This document shows, in pieces, positions 15,474 to 23,424 of a stretch of DNA of 64,000 nucleotides (within the stretch, counting starts at the first letter, position 1; the number at the start of each line of letters is the position of its first letter). The DNA is taken from positions 186,556-250,555 of IMG/VR virus record IMGVR_UViG_3300037042_006844, one strand, 5' to 3'. Both the position numbers and the translations under genes were made by a program. This stretch comes from a virus. The notes below the pieces were generated by a model. The model worked only from the letters and a program-made list of their open reading frames with translations. It had not been told where the DNA came from and ran no database searches.

Positions 15474-15509
15474 TTGACACTCTATAAAAAGCATATACAC
15501 TTAAAGGAG
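15474..15509 (+). promoter_or_regulatory. Promoter-like sequence and Shine-Dalgarno site for HNH gene
   Basis: TTGACA at 15474-15479 lies 14 nt before TATACA (15494-15499), a short spacer. An AAGGAG sequence at 15504-15509 stands only 2 nt from the ATG at 15512. A clear Shine-Dalgarno site is rare in this window. The region 15403-15473 between terminator and promoter is otherwise featureless. Confidence 0.45.
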
Positions 15510-15511
15510 TT

Positions 15512-16162
15512 ATGGAACACAACAACATTGCAAATAAAGCTATCTGTTTGAACCTCAATGCCAACTGGCAGCCTGTGGGATTCAAAACCGTAAAGGACGC
15601 TATCATCGACCTTTGTGGTTGCGATGCCAACGGCACTCCGACCAGTTTGGCACTTGACATTGACTATGAGGTTGATGCGGATGGAGAACCCATCATGACC
15701 GAGCCAAAGACAATGAACCCTGTGGCTTGGAGCGATTGGATTAAATTACCAATTCGCAGTTGGGACTTGGTGATCCATAGCCAGACGCTCACGATCCGCG
15801 TGCCAACGGTTATCATTGCTACCAATTTTACCAAGATGCCCGTGAAGCATTTCAGAGGCAAGCCCAGCAAAGAAGGAATCTACAACCGTGATAATGGTAT
15901 GTGCCAATACACGGGAAAAAAGATTGACCGTCACAATGCTACGGTTGACCACGTTTTGCCTCGCAGCAGAGGTGGTGCTGATACATGGGAGAATCTTGTG
16001 TTGTGCAGCAAAGAAGTCAACGGTAAGAAAGGCAACAAACTCAACAGTGAGGCTGGTTTGAAGCCGCTCAAAAAGCCTATTGCTCCACAGCCAATTCCTG
16101 TGTATGCTCTGATCAAAGAGGCAAAGCATCTTGATTGGAAACATTTTTTGATCAAGACTTAG
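15512..16162 (+). CDS. HNH endonuclease
   Basis: A 216-residue HNH nuclease. The catalytic core lies at ~125-175: NRDNGMCQYTGKKIDRHNAT, VDHVLPRSRGGADTWENLVL, CSKEVNGKKGNK. It contains the DH, N and H/K positions of the HNH fold. The N-terminal half (NLNANWQPVGFKTVKDAI) is the domain found in related free-standing HNH proteins of phages and bacteria. It could be a homing endonuclease or a DNA-processing enzyme. Its own promoter and Shine-Dalgarno site, and the flanking terminator, suggest an independently acquired cassette. Confidence 0.9.
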   Translation: MEHNNIANKAICLNLNANWQPVGFKTVKDAIIDLCGCDANGTPTSLALDIDYEVDADGEPIMTEPKTMNPVAWSDWIKLPIRSWDLVIHSQTLTIRVPTVIIATNFTKMPVKHFRGKPSKEGIYNRDNGMCQYTGKKIDRHNATVDHVLPRSRGGADTWENLVLCSKEVNGKKGNKLNSEAGLKPLKKPIAPQPIPVYALIKEAKHLDWKHFLIKT

Positions 16163-16203
16163 TTTTTTGAAAGTTTCATAGTGGTGGGGGCATATGTAAA
16201 TAT

Positions 16204-16395
16204 ATGCCTTCACCACGCCACAAACTATTTCAAATTACCCTCGACGGAGAAACTGTCGAGCTTTCCCACGAACTCGTAAAATTCTATCTCAAAGAAACAC
16301 AACGACAGGTTCCTCGTCGTAGTTCTATGGAGAAATTTTTCAACAATATGATACGGCATTACGCCGACCGATCATCCTTCAATAAAACAGATTAA
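16204..16395 (+). CDS. Small basic hypothetical protein
   Basis: A 63-residue basic protein (MPSPRHKLFQITLDGETVEL...), predicted beta-hairpin then helices. CATATGTAAATAT precedes the ATG, a divergent form of the phage promoter motif. It may bind nucleic acid but has no recognised motif. Its end overlaps the convergent gene 16379-16762 by 17 nt. Confidence 0.65.
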   Translation: MPSPRHKLFQITLDGETVELSHELVKFYLKETQRQVPRRSSMEKFFNNMIRHYADRSSFNKTD

Positions 16396-16762
16396 ATGGA
16401 GCACGTTTCCATTTACCCGCCAGATGTAAATACAAAAAATTGTCGTCGGTTCGCAATTCTCCCTCAATACCGAACGTGTTGCTTGTTGCCGGAGGAATTG
16501 CGCCAGCATTGAAAATGATCGACGTAAACGAACCCGTATCGGCAGTCAATGGACCCACCAATGTTGTTGGACCTTGAACAAACAGAGCCGATGCACTAAC
16601 AGCACTTCCAGAGATGTTGAAAGGTGGCAAGTTCTGGCTACCAATCAACACACCCGCAGTATCAGTCTGCAAAATCAGCTTCGATCCAGAAATAACCCGC
16701 TCCACAAATTTTGTGTTTTGTGGTGTTCTTTGCGGGATTACAATGTCATATTTTCGTGGCAT
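16379..16762 (-). CDS. Putative virion/tail-fibre-like structural protein
   Basis: A 127-residue protein rich in Ser, Thr, Gly and Ala with short beta repeats (ISGSAVSASALFVQGPTTLV, GPLTADTGSFTSIIFNAG) typical of fibrous phage proteins. It ends in RTDDNFLYLHLAGKWKRAPF, a terminal segment like those closing fibre or decoration domains. The upstream minus-strand sequence is TATATTTATTAGATAAACT before the ATG, close to the phage promoter motif and consistent with late expression. It is isolated from the structural block at 23-27 kb. Role inferred from composition only. Confidence 0.65.
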   Translation of the reverse strand: MPRKYDIVIPQRTPQNTKFVERVISGSKLILQTDTAGVLIGSQNLPPFNISGSAVSASALFVQGPTTLVGPLTADTGSFTSIIFNAGAIPPATSNTFGIEGELRTDDNFLYLHLAGKWKRAPFNLFY

Positions 16763-16838
16763 AGTTTATCTAATAAATATAAATATCGTGCCATTGCAAC
16801 ATTCACCTGAAAATAAACACCATTGTTTGTGGGTTTTT

Positions 16839-16847
16839 CTATTTATA
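16839..16847 (+). promoter_or_regulatory. CTATTTATA phage promoter motif
   Basis: CTATTTATA, 7 nt, then ATG at 16855. Confidence 0.5.
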
Positions 16848-16854
16848 GTAGAAT

Positions 16855-17217
16855 ATGAACCCCTACAAACGATACGAACGGAATATCAACCGAATAAACC
16901 GTGGAACTCCACGCTTCAAAGGACTTCACGAAGCGGTCGTTAAATGGGTTCGCAGCAAAAGGCAATTAAACGAGATTTTTCAAATTGCTCACGCTGAAAC
17001 CCTTCGCAAAGATTTTGTTGCGTTTCTCATGCATGAATTCCAAACTGGAAACATTCGTCCCATTCATGCGGGTCCAAGCACCACCGAATTCAAGCCCCAA
17101 GATTGGATGCCAGATATTGCCGACGATCTCGTAAACAGACTCGTTCAATATTTTGAAACGACTCGTGGACAAACCGAGCGTGACATGTATTCTCCTGTTC
17201 CAATCGAACAAAACTAA
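16855..17217 (+). CDS. Hypothetical protein
   Basis: A 120-residue basic, mostly helical protein starting MNPYKRYERNINRINRG. It has no recognised domain. The N-terminal Arg/Lys-rich half could bind nucleic acid. It is the first gene of a plus-strand run that continues with another unknown and the SNF2 helicase, so a DNA-related role is possible but unproven. The 75-nt gap to the next gene holds ATATTTATA-like sequence at about 17264. Confidence 0.75.
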   Translation: MNPYKRYERNINRINRGTPRFKGLHEAVVKWVRSKRQLNEIFQIAHAETLRKDFVAFLMHEFQTGNIRPIHAGPSTTEFKPQDWMPDIADDLVNRLVQYFETTRGQTERDMYSPVPIEQN

Positions 17218-17291
17218 CAACATCATCTAAAATTATAATAGCAATACTTCTTGCTTGATGTATATTTATATGGTAATATACATACAACAAT

Positions 17292-17594
17292 ATGAGTAAC
17301 TATTATATCAAAGATGACGTAAATCACCAAATCGTTTACTGTTCAACTGTTCCAGAAGTGGTTTCGAAACTCGAAGCACTCTGCAAACGGATGATGCAGA
17401 AAAGTCGTAAAAACTTCATGATTGAAATGATTAGCCTGGGACATGGCTATGATGACACCGATGGTGTTAGTTTCACCGAACTAATGGCTGATAAGGTCGA
17501 AATCGGCGTGGTGGGCAAAGATGGTCGCCACAAACGCTGCAACATTCACGAACACGCTCGCAATGTGAAGTATCGTGATGTAATGGGTGACTAA
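17292..17594 (+). CDS. Hypothetical protein
   Basis: A 100-residue protein of unknown function starting MSNYYIKDDVNHQIVYCSTV. It contains a helical segment with FMIEMISLGHGYDDTDGVSF, and ends in RCNIHEHARNVKYRDVMGD. No signal or membrane segment. It is preceded by ATATACATACAACAAT and lies 16 nt before the helicase gene, so it is probably co-transcribed with it. Confidence 0.75.
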   Translation: MSNYYIKDDVNHQIVYCSTVPEVVSKLEALCKRMMQKSRKNFMIEMISLGHGYDDTDGVSFTELMADKVEIGVVGKDGRHKRCNIHEHARNVKYRDVMGD

Positions 17595-17610
17595 AATATA
17601 ACCGCTGCGT

Positions 17611-19242
17611 ATGGTAGATTTGGATATAAAGTGGTCTGCTCCAATTAAGCACGAAGTAGACGGCGAAACCTATTATATACGAGAGTGGAACATACCACTC
17701 CAATATAGACCACATTTTTTTGCATGGTGGAAAATCAACAAGTTCACCATGAAAGAACGGGGTTTCGCAATAACTAAACGTGAACAAGATTGGATATTGT
17801 TAGAATCCAAAACCGATCCCACCCTATTCCACAAAAAAACGTTTGGTAGCAGCAACGCCGATGGATCGGTCCAAGTAGAACCACTTCCAAACTACAATGT
17901 CAAAAATCCAAACGGTCTGCGTCCTTGGCAGGTCAACGCCGTGAGCAAACTGGTTGCCAGCATTCAAAAATGGGGTGCTGGTGTGGATGGTAGCGATGTG
18001 GGTGTGGGCAAGACATACACAGCTTGCGCAGTAGCTAGAGAGCTTGATATGGACATTCTGGTGGTGTGCCCCAAAGCTGTGAAAGAAAGTTGGAAGCGTG
18101 TCATACGAAACCACTTCAAAATGTGGGGTAAGTGCATAGCGATCATTAATTATGAAAGCCTCCGTGTTGGTAAAAGCGATAGTTTGATTGCCAGCTACGT
18201 CAAGCGGCGGGATACTCGCAGAAAAGAATTCGTTTGGAAAATACCCAAAACCACTCTGATTGTATGGGACGAAGCTCAAAAGCTAAAAAACGGCAAAACA
18301 AAAAATAGCGAGACCTGTTTGGCTGCGCTCAAAGCAGGCTACAAGATGCTTTTCTGCTCTGCCACTATGGCAACCAACCCTCTTGAGTTAAGAACCGTAG
18401 GACAAGGTATAAAGCTATTCAAGAACAGTCAGCAATACTACGAATGGGCTTACAGACACGGCGTTGTCAGAGGTAGATTCGGTATGGAATTTACTGGTGA
18501 CAAAAAGGCACTTAAAAAACTTCATGAGGATATTTTCATCAACCGTGGTGTTCGTTTGAGTCGTGACACCATTCCAAACTTCCCAGAAAGCGAAATCATA
18601 GCCGAATGCTATGAAGCCGATAAAGAAGATCAAGATAAAATCAATGCTGCATATGATGAGATGCGGCTCGAATTGCTGAAAATTGAAAAGCTCGTAAAAA
18701 AAGATCAAAAAAACTGCGCGATGGTTGCCATACTACGCGCTCGTCAACAAGTAGAAATGCTCAAAGTTCCTTTGCTCATCGAAATGGCAGAAGAAGGTAT
18801 TGAGAGCGGCATGAGTGTGGTGATATTCTGCAATTTTACCGAAACGATCAATGCCCTAAGTAATCGTCTCAACACCAAATGTATTGTCAATGGTGTTGTT
18901 AGCGATAAAAAGCGTCAGCAAGCCATTGATGATTTTCAAGCCGATAAGGAGCGCATCATATTGGTAAACATCGCTGCTGGTGGAGCAGGATTAAGTCTGC
19001 ATGATTTGAACGGAAACTTTCCACGATTGTCATTGATTAGTCCGTCCTACTCAGCAGTTTTAATGCGTCAAAGCACAGGTCGTGTTTGGCGTGACAGCGC
19101 AAAGACCAAAAGCATACAAAAAATTGTGTTTGCCGCAAATACAGTTGAAGAGAAAGTGTGCGAAACCGTGAACCAAAAACTAGAAAACTTAGATTTACTG
19201 AACGATGGTGATTTGAATTATGTCCAAGAAAACATCAATTAA
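17611..19242 (+). CDS. SNF2/UvsW-like superfamily 2 DNA helicase
   Basis: A 543-residue SF2 ATPase. Motifs in order: GLRPWQVNAV (Q-like), Walker A SDVGVGKTYTA (~128-138), Walker B IVWDEAQKLK, motif III LFCSATMATNPLEL. In the second RecA domain, FCNFTETINAL, then LVNIAAGGAGLSLHDLNG (motif V) and MRQSTGRVWRD (motif VI). This set is typical of phage SNF2-like helicases that, as with T4 UvsW, remodel replication and recombination intermediates. The N-terminal ~95 residues are a separate domain. It overlaps the next gene by 23 nt. Confidence 0.93.
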   Translation: MVDLDIKWSAPIKHEVDGETYYIREWNIPLQYRPHFFAWWKINKFTMKERGFAITKREQDWILLESKTDPTLFHKKTFGSSNADGSVQVEPLPNYNVKNPNGLRPWQVNAVSKLVASIQKWGAGVDGSDVGVGKTYTACAVARELDMDILVVCPKAVKESWKRVIRNHFKMWGKCIAIINYESLRVGKSDSLIASYVKRRDTRRKEFVWKIPKTTLIVWDEAQKLKNGKTKNSETCLAALKAGYKMLFCSATMATNPLELRTVGQGIKLFKNSQQYYEWAYRHGVVRGRFGMEFTGDKKALKKLHEDIFINRGVRLSRDTIPNFPESEIIAECYEADKEDQDKINAAYDEMRLELLKIEKLVKKDQKNCAMVAILRARQQVEMLKVPLLIEMAEEGIESGMSVVIFCNFTETINALSNRLNTKCIVNGVVSDKKRQQAIDDFQADKERIILVNIAAGGAGLSLHDLNGNFPRLSLISPSYSAVLMRQSTGRVWRDSAKTKSIQKIVFAANTVEEKVCETVNQKLENLDLLNDGDLNYVQENIN

Positions 19243-19576
19243 TACAGGTAATTATAAAGTGTCAACGGGGGATTGGTGGGGATTGGTCGTGGTGAACCAT
19301 GATATATTCGACGATCCGTATGTGGAAGCCTGCACTCAAGCTATCGAACGCAAAGTGCTTCGCATGGACTCCGATGATGATTTGAATGTAAACCCAGTTA
19401 TGGTGTGCCGAAATACAGATAACACTAGCGACAGAGAGCGTTACATCAACACCTATAAAATTCTGCTAAACGCTGGTATGCCTAGACGAGCCGAATTGCT
19501 ACGAAAAGTATTTATGGCAAACATTGAAGTGGATCTGGCAACAGAGCCACTATCAGCATCATTGAAAAAATTATAA
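19220..19576 (+). CDS. Hypothetical protein
   Basis: A 118-residue protein of unknown function, beginning inside the helicase gene. The N-terminal part is basic and aromatic (NYKVSTGDWWGLVVVNHDIF). The rest is predicted helical, with NTYKILLNAGMPRRAELLRK. It is placed between helicase and HNH genes with 1 nt to the next start, so it probably belongs to the same operon. Confidence 0.75.
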   Translation: MSKKTSINTGNYKVSTGDWWGLVVVNHDIFDDPYVEACTQAIERKVLRMDSDDDLNVNPVMVCRNTDNTSDRERYINTYKILLNAGMPRRAELLRKVFMANIEVDLATEPLSASLKKL

Positions 19577-19577
19577 T

Positions 19578-20339
19578 ATGTCTGACCCAATCCTACCATT
19601 CGACATTGCAGAAATCAACAAAAAACTCGCCGAGTTAGAAGCACTCAAAGCCAAAGTGGAAAAACTTTACACTTTGAGTGATATTGGTGACGAAGTTCGC
19701 AAAGAGCTTGATCAATATAAAATTCTCAAAGAACACGGTGTGGAGATTCCACATCTTGACCGAGAATTCCGAGAGCAGTTATATCCAAAGCGAGAGAACC
19801 ACGGACCCAAAACCAAACCATTGATGGCACATGAAGTGCAGGAAGCATTGGACAAAAGCACATCTGCTCTCAAAGCGGCACGAAGATTGGGTGTGTGTTA
19901 TCCCACGTTCAAAAAATATGCCAAATTATACGGCATACATGAAACTCCAGGATGGCCCATCAAGAAAATGCTCAAAAAAGATTTGAACCGTGGACCCATC
20001 GATCCGCACAAAGGAAAATATCCAGTCAGAGACATTGTCAAAGGAATGTATCCAGACTTTCCAATACACCGTCTAAAAGACAAATTGATTCGCTCAGGCA
20101 TCAAAGCTGCACAATGCGAACAATGTGGTTTTTCCGAGCGCAGACTGACCGATGGTAAAATTCCACTGTTGCTCAATTTTGAAGACGGCAACAACAAAAA
20201 CCACAAACTGGAAAACATGCGGTTGTTGTGTTTCAACTGCACATTTACATCTGGAAAAGGATATATCAACCGTGGACCGAAATTTTTTGATCCCGATACG
20301 TTACAAGACAGCAAAAAACTGCTTAGGCAAAGATTCTAG
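19578..20339 (+). CDS. HNH-type zinc-finger nuclease with HTH
   Basis: A 253-residue protein. Residues 1-60 are a coiled coil (LAELEALKAKVEKLYTLSDI). Residues ~90-125 form a helix-turn-helix (HEVQEALDKSTSALKAARRL, CYPTFKKYAKLYGI). The C-terminal region ~175-235 has a zinc-type HNH fold: CEQCGFSER, LLNFEDGNNKNHKLENMRLL, CFNCTF. The canonical Asp-His of HNH is replaced by NFEDGN, a variant frequent in phage HNH proteins. The HTH could give site specificity. Role: homing or DNA processing. Confidence 0.82.
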   Translation: MSDPILPFDIAEINKKLAELEALKAKVEKLYTLSDIGDEVRKELDQYKILKEHGVEIPHLDREFREQLYPKRENHGPKTKPLMAHEVQEALDKSTSALKAARRLGVCYPTFKKYAKLYGIHETPGWPIKKMLKKDLNRGPIDPHKGKYPVRDIVKGMYPDFPIHRLKDKLIRSGIKAAQCEQCGFSERRLTDGKIPLLLNFEDGNNKNHKLENMRLLCFNCTFTSGKGYINRGPKFFDPDTLQDSKKLLRQRF

Positions 20340-20346
20340 AAATTAT

Positions 20347-20859
20347 ATGGGCGATTTCAATCATATACTGGCAAAACACGGCGTATTGACAACATTCAAC
20401 ATCGCTAAAAAAGTTAAACAAAGCGATATCACCAAACTTCGCAAAGAACTCAAAAAAACTTGCAAAGACGGCGATACAATGACTGAGCAGTTGGAGCAAA
20501 TGATTTTGTTGCATGTCAACAATACGATTCAATCCGATGAAATACCAGGTTTGATTTTCGATGGTGCGTCAACGCAAAAAAACAGCAAACGACCCCCGCA
20601 CGATCCGTTCAAAAACATACCATTCAAGTTGAGACAGAAAATAGTTGGTCTCGCTTTAGTGGCGCACGAACTATTACGCAAAGAAAATTTCAACAAAGAG
20701 TTGATATTGATTTTTTTGCAAATATTGTTGATGGAGACCAAAATCACCAATGCCGATATAAAATCGTTCAACGAAAAATATAAATTAGACTCGTTCAACA
20801 ATGATAGCTATTTAGAAGAGGACGGTGGGGATGACGAGGGTGACGAACCAATAGTATAG
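20347..20859 (+). CDS. Hypothetical protein with acidic tail
   Basis: A 170-residue helical protein from ATG 20347 (MGDFNHILAKHGVLTTFNIA); the longer upstream frame would run deep into the HNH gene. The last 16 residues are very acidic (LEEDGGDDEGDEPIV), a feature of DNA-mimic or assembly-regulating proteins but not diagnostic. Contains a hydrophobic helix NKELILIFLQILLMETK. Function unknown. It lies 7 nt after the HNH gene and 10 nt before the dehydratase gene. Confidence 0.75.
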   Translation: MGDFNHILAKHGVLTTFNIAKKVKQSDITKLRKELKKTCKDGDTMTEQLEQMILLHVNNTIQSDEIPGLIFDGASTQKNSKRPPHDPFKNIPFKLRQKIVGLALVAHELLRKENFNKELILIFLQILLMETKITNADIKSFNEKYKLDSFNNDSYLEEDGGDDEGDEPIV

Positions 20860-20869
20860 AAAGTTTTTT

Positions 20870-22063
20870 ATGGAAATATTCAACATCTCAGACGCAAAAC
20901 AATTTATGACCGACAAAAAAACTGTATTTGTTACCGGTGTTACCGGACAAGACGGTAGTCATATGGTTGACTATCTACTCAAAAACACTGACCACATTAT
21001 TTTTGGTGGTGCCAGACGTTTGAGCATCAAAAATCATGAAAACATTCGCCACCTTGAAAATGAACCTCGGTTTCATTTGATCAATTTCGATCTCAGCGAT
21101 GCCCACAGCATTAGCAAGACAGTTGAGCAGCTTCAGCCCGACTATTTCATAAATCTTGCTGCTCAAACGTTTGTGGGATCAAGCTGGGACTTTCCAGCAC
21201 AAACATGGGAGTGTAATACCACTGGAATAATTCATATCCTTGAAGCAATTCGCCTACACAAGCCTGCATGTCGATTTTACAATGCTGGCAGCAGTGAAGA
21301 ATATGGCAACGTTGAGTATTTTCCACAAGACGAGAAGCACCCTGCCAAACCTCGCAGTCCATATGGAGCCAGCAAAAGTGCTGCCCGACAGTTGGTGAAG
21401 GTATATCGCGAAAGCTATAATTTGTATGCTGTGCAAGGGCTATTGTTCAACCACGAAGGCACTCGCAGAGGCGAAGAGTTTGTGACTCGCAAAATCACCA
21501 AAGGCGTTGCTCGTATCAGAGAAGCCATCAGCAAAAATCTCGCATTCACACCAATTGAATTGGGCAACGTTTATGCCAAACGAGATTGGAGCGATGCCGA
21601 AGATTTTGTGGACGGTATTTGGCGCATGATGAATCAGGAAATGTTTCGTAAAGACATTCAAAAACATGCGGGAATTGTTCCACCAGAGAACATTCCAAAC
21701 AAACATATTGTTCCCCATCTCAAAGAATATGTTCTTAGCAGCAATGAAACACATACCATCAAAGAGTTTGTTGAATTGGCATTTAGAAGTGCTGATATTG
21801 AAGGTGCGTGGCACGGAGATGGTATAAATGAAGAGTTTTCTATCACCGTAACCTATGCCAAAATAGAAAGACCGCTATCATCTGTGTTGATTCGTATCAA
21901 TCCCAAATTTTATCGTCCAGCAGAAGTGGATGTATTGCTGGGCAACAGCAATTTGGCTCGAACTGAGTTAGGATGGGCACCAAAAACAAGTTTTGATCAT
22001 CTTGTGAAAAAAATGGTGGGAACCGACTTGACACAAACAGGAATGGGAGTATCCTGGTGGTAG
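20870..22063 (+). CDS. gmd: GDP-mannose 4,6-dehydratase-like enzyme
   Basis: An extended SDR of 397 residues. TGVTGQDGSHMVDYLL is the dinucleotide loop. AGSSEEYGNV holds the catalytic Ser/Glu, and SPYGASKSAARQ holds Tyr-x3-Lys. NHEGTRRGEEFVTRKITKGV and KRDWSDAEDFVDG are signatures of GDP-mannose 4,6-dehydratase. It would make GDP-4-keto-6-deoxymannose, precursor of GDP-fucose, GDP-rhamnose and GDP-perosamine. A 12-residue extension precedes the usual start (an alternative ATG is codon 13). It carries an insertion near residues 275-330 relative to the ~350-residue family. A phage source of 6-deoxyhexose precursor for its glycosyltransferases is likely. Confidence 0.9.
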   Translation: MEIFNISDAKQFMTDKKTVFVTGVTGQDGSHMVDYLLKNTDHIIFGGARRLSIKNHENIRHLENEPRFHLINFDLSDAHSISKTVEQLQPDYFINLAAQTFVGSSWDFPAQTWECNTTGIIHILEAIRLHKPACRFYNAGSSEEYGNVEYFPQDEKHPAKPRSPYGASKSAARQLVKVYRESYNLYAVQGLLFNHEGTRRGEEFVTRKITKGVARIREAISKNLAFTPIELGNVYAKRDWSDAEDFVDGIWRMMNQEMFRKDIQKHAGIVPPENIPNKHIVPHLKEYVLSSNETHTIKEFVELAFRSADIEGAWHGDGINEEFSITVTYAKIERPLSSVLIRINPKFYRPAEVDVLLGNSNLARTELGWAPKTSFDHLVKKMVGTDLTQTGMGVSWW

Positions 22064-22099
22064 GGTATCGTTATCCAATTACAACAATAATAGTAAGTT

Positions 22100-22762
22100 A
22101 TGAAACAGAACTACACAAAAATCGTCTTCGTCATTGATCGAAGCGGCAGTATGGAGCGCATTAAAAACGACATGAACGGTGGGTTCAAAACGTTTATTGA
22201 TGCACAAAAATCAGCAAACCTTGGTAAATGTGATGTGAGCGTATATCAGTTTGACCACGAACTCGAACCTGTATTTGAACACAAAAACATTATGGACAGT
22301 CCTTCTTATGCTCTGGTTCCCCGTGGAGGAACTGCACTGTATGATGCAGTTGGAAAGACAATTCTGAAAGTTGGTGCTCAATTAGGTGCAATGGATGAAA
22401 ATGAACGACCAGACCGTGTGATGATGGTTATTACCACCGATGGAGAAGAAAACAGCAGCGTCGAGTTTAATGTTAAAAAAATCAAAGAGATGGTAACGCA
22501 TCAAACAGATGTATATCATTGGCAATTCACATATCTCGGCAGCAATCAAGATGCTTGGGAAGTTGGAAAGACCCTTGGTGTTGCATCAGCATCGACACTG
22601 ACATACGCCAATAATGCCCGTGGAGTAAATAGTAGTTGGACATCATTGTCTGAAGCAACTAAAGGTTATCGATCTACGGAGGTGGTATACACCGGATCGT
22701 TTGCATATACAAACTCTGATTTGGAAGAGCAATCAGAAGCTCTCAAAGAACCCCAAAAGTAA
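22100..22762 (+). CDS. Von Willebrand factor A (VWA) domain protein
   Basis: A 220-residue cytoplasmic VWA protein. The MIDAS metal site is VIDRSGSMERI (DxSxS at residues ~14-18), with Thr in PRGGTALYDAVG and Asp in MVITTDGEENSS. It occupies nearly the entire protein, and the C-terminal ~30 residues are polar. VWA domains mediate metal-dependent protein contacts; in bacteria and phages they often pair with MoxR-type AAA+ ATPases, but none is nearby. Function in this phage is unknown. It is followed 5 nt later by a zinc-ribbon protein. Confidence 0.92.
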   Translation: MKQNYTKIVFVIDRSGSMERIKNDMNGGFKTFIDAQKSANLGKCDVSVYQFDHELEPVFEHKNIMDSPSYALVPRGGTALYDAVGKTILKVGAQLGAMDENERPDRVMMVITTDGEENSSVEFNVKKIKEMVTHQTDVYHWQFTYLGSNQDAWEVGKTLGVASASTLTYANNARGVNSSWTSLSEATKGYRSTEVVYTGSFAYTNSDLEEQSEALKEPQK

Positions 22763-22767
22763 AAAAC

Positions 22768-23037
22768 ATGAATACATTCGAAGGAATAAATCAAACGCCG
22801 AAGCGCAATTTTGGAATTGCGGATACTACTGCTGTGGAATGCCCGGGATGCCAAAACACTGTGTTTCAAAACGGTGTTATATTTCGTAAAGTAAGCAAGC
22901 TGCTTGCTGGAACCGACAAAGACGCACTGGTGCCAATCACCATTCCGTATTGTGTAAATTGCCTGGAACCACTGCAAGAATTGCTTCCGTCCGAACTACG
23001 CAAACAAAGGTCAATCACGTTTGTCGATCCTGCGTAG
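22768..23037 (+). CDS. Zinc-ribbon hypothetical protein
   Basis: An 89-residue protein with two CxxC knuckles, ECPGCQNTVF (residues ~25-28) and YCVNCLEPL (~62-65), that should bind one zinc. Similar small proteins are frequent in large T4-like phage genomes; their role is not established. It is the last gene of a plus-strand unit, ended by tandem terminator hairpins immediately downstream. Confidence 0.8.
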   Translation: MNTFEGINQTPKRNFGIADTTAVECPGCQNTVFQNGVIFRKVSKLLAGTDKDALVPITIPYCVNCLEPLQELLPSELRKQRSITFVDPA

Positions 23038-23045
23038 AACGCAGC

Positions 23046-23072
23046 ATGTTGCTATCCATGCAACATTGTTTT
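23046..23072 (+). terminator. Terminator hairpin 1 (plus strand)
   Basis: TGTTGC and GCAACA pair around a 7-nt loop (TATCCAT), followed by TTGTTTTATTT. It lies at the very end of the convergent gene 23052-23420. Confidence 0.6.
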
Positions 23073-23420
23073 ATTTGATGCAACTGGGAGTTCTTCACGA
23101 ACTCCCATTTTTGTTTTTAGGAACTGCAAAGCTGCTCGGGGACTCATACGCCCACAATTAAACCCAATGATGCCATATTGCTGGCAAAACTCCTCCAAAG
23201 CTTGTATATCGGGGTGACTGTGTTGAATGACTGTTGGAGCTTCAGTCGATTCTGGTTCTTCCAAACGCTTCTTACGGTTAAGCATGGCTTGATAAGGATC
23301 AAAATCGGTAGCATTTTGATTTTTACGAATCGGCATTTGAGCAGATGTCATGGCACCCATTTGTGCCATCATTCCAAACGCCGAACTATCCATTGAGGGC
23401 CACTGTTCCATTCCGTTCAT
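23052..23420 (-). CDS. Hypothetical phage protein
   Basis: A 122-residue protein; start at ATG 23420 avoids overlap with the upstream gene (the in-frame ATG 23459 would overlap it by 35 nt). The N-terminus is Met-rich and flexible (MNGMEQWPSMDSSAFGMMAQ). The C-terminal part, LEEFCQQYGIIGFNCGRMSP followed by RAALQFLKTKMG, is a compact helical unit seen in uncharacterised phage proteins. It follows the lysozyme-domain gene in the minus-strand structural block, so a virion role is plausible. Two plus-strand terminators overlap its 3' end. Confidence 0.78.
   Translation of the reverse strand: MNGMEQWPSMDSSAFGMMAQMGAMTSAQMPIRKNQNATDFDPYQAMLNRKKRLEEPESTEAPTVIQHSHPDIQALEEFCQQYGIIGFNCGRMSPRAALQFLKTKMGVREELPVASNKTMLHG
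23085..23117 (+). terminator. Terminator hairpin 2 (plus strand), inside convergent gene
   Basis: Perfect 9-bp stem TGGGAGTTC / GAACTCCCA with a 5-nt loop, then ATTTTTGTTTTT. It terminates the plus-strand unit but lies within the last codons of the minus-strand gene 23052-23420. Confidence 0.75.
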
Positions 23421-23424
23421 ACAT

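Noticed and set aside
20152-20346. N-terminal extension of the 20347 gene into the HNH gene
   Set aside because: The added sequence is a Cys-rich out-of-frame reading of the HNH zinc region; ATG 20347 lies 7 nt after the HNH stop.
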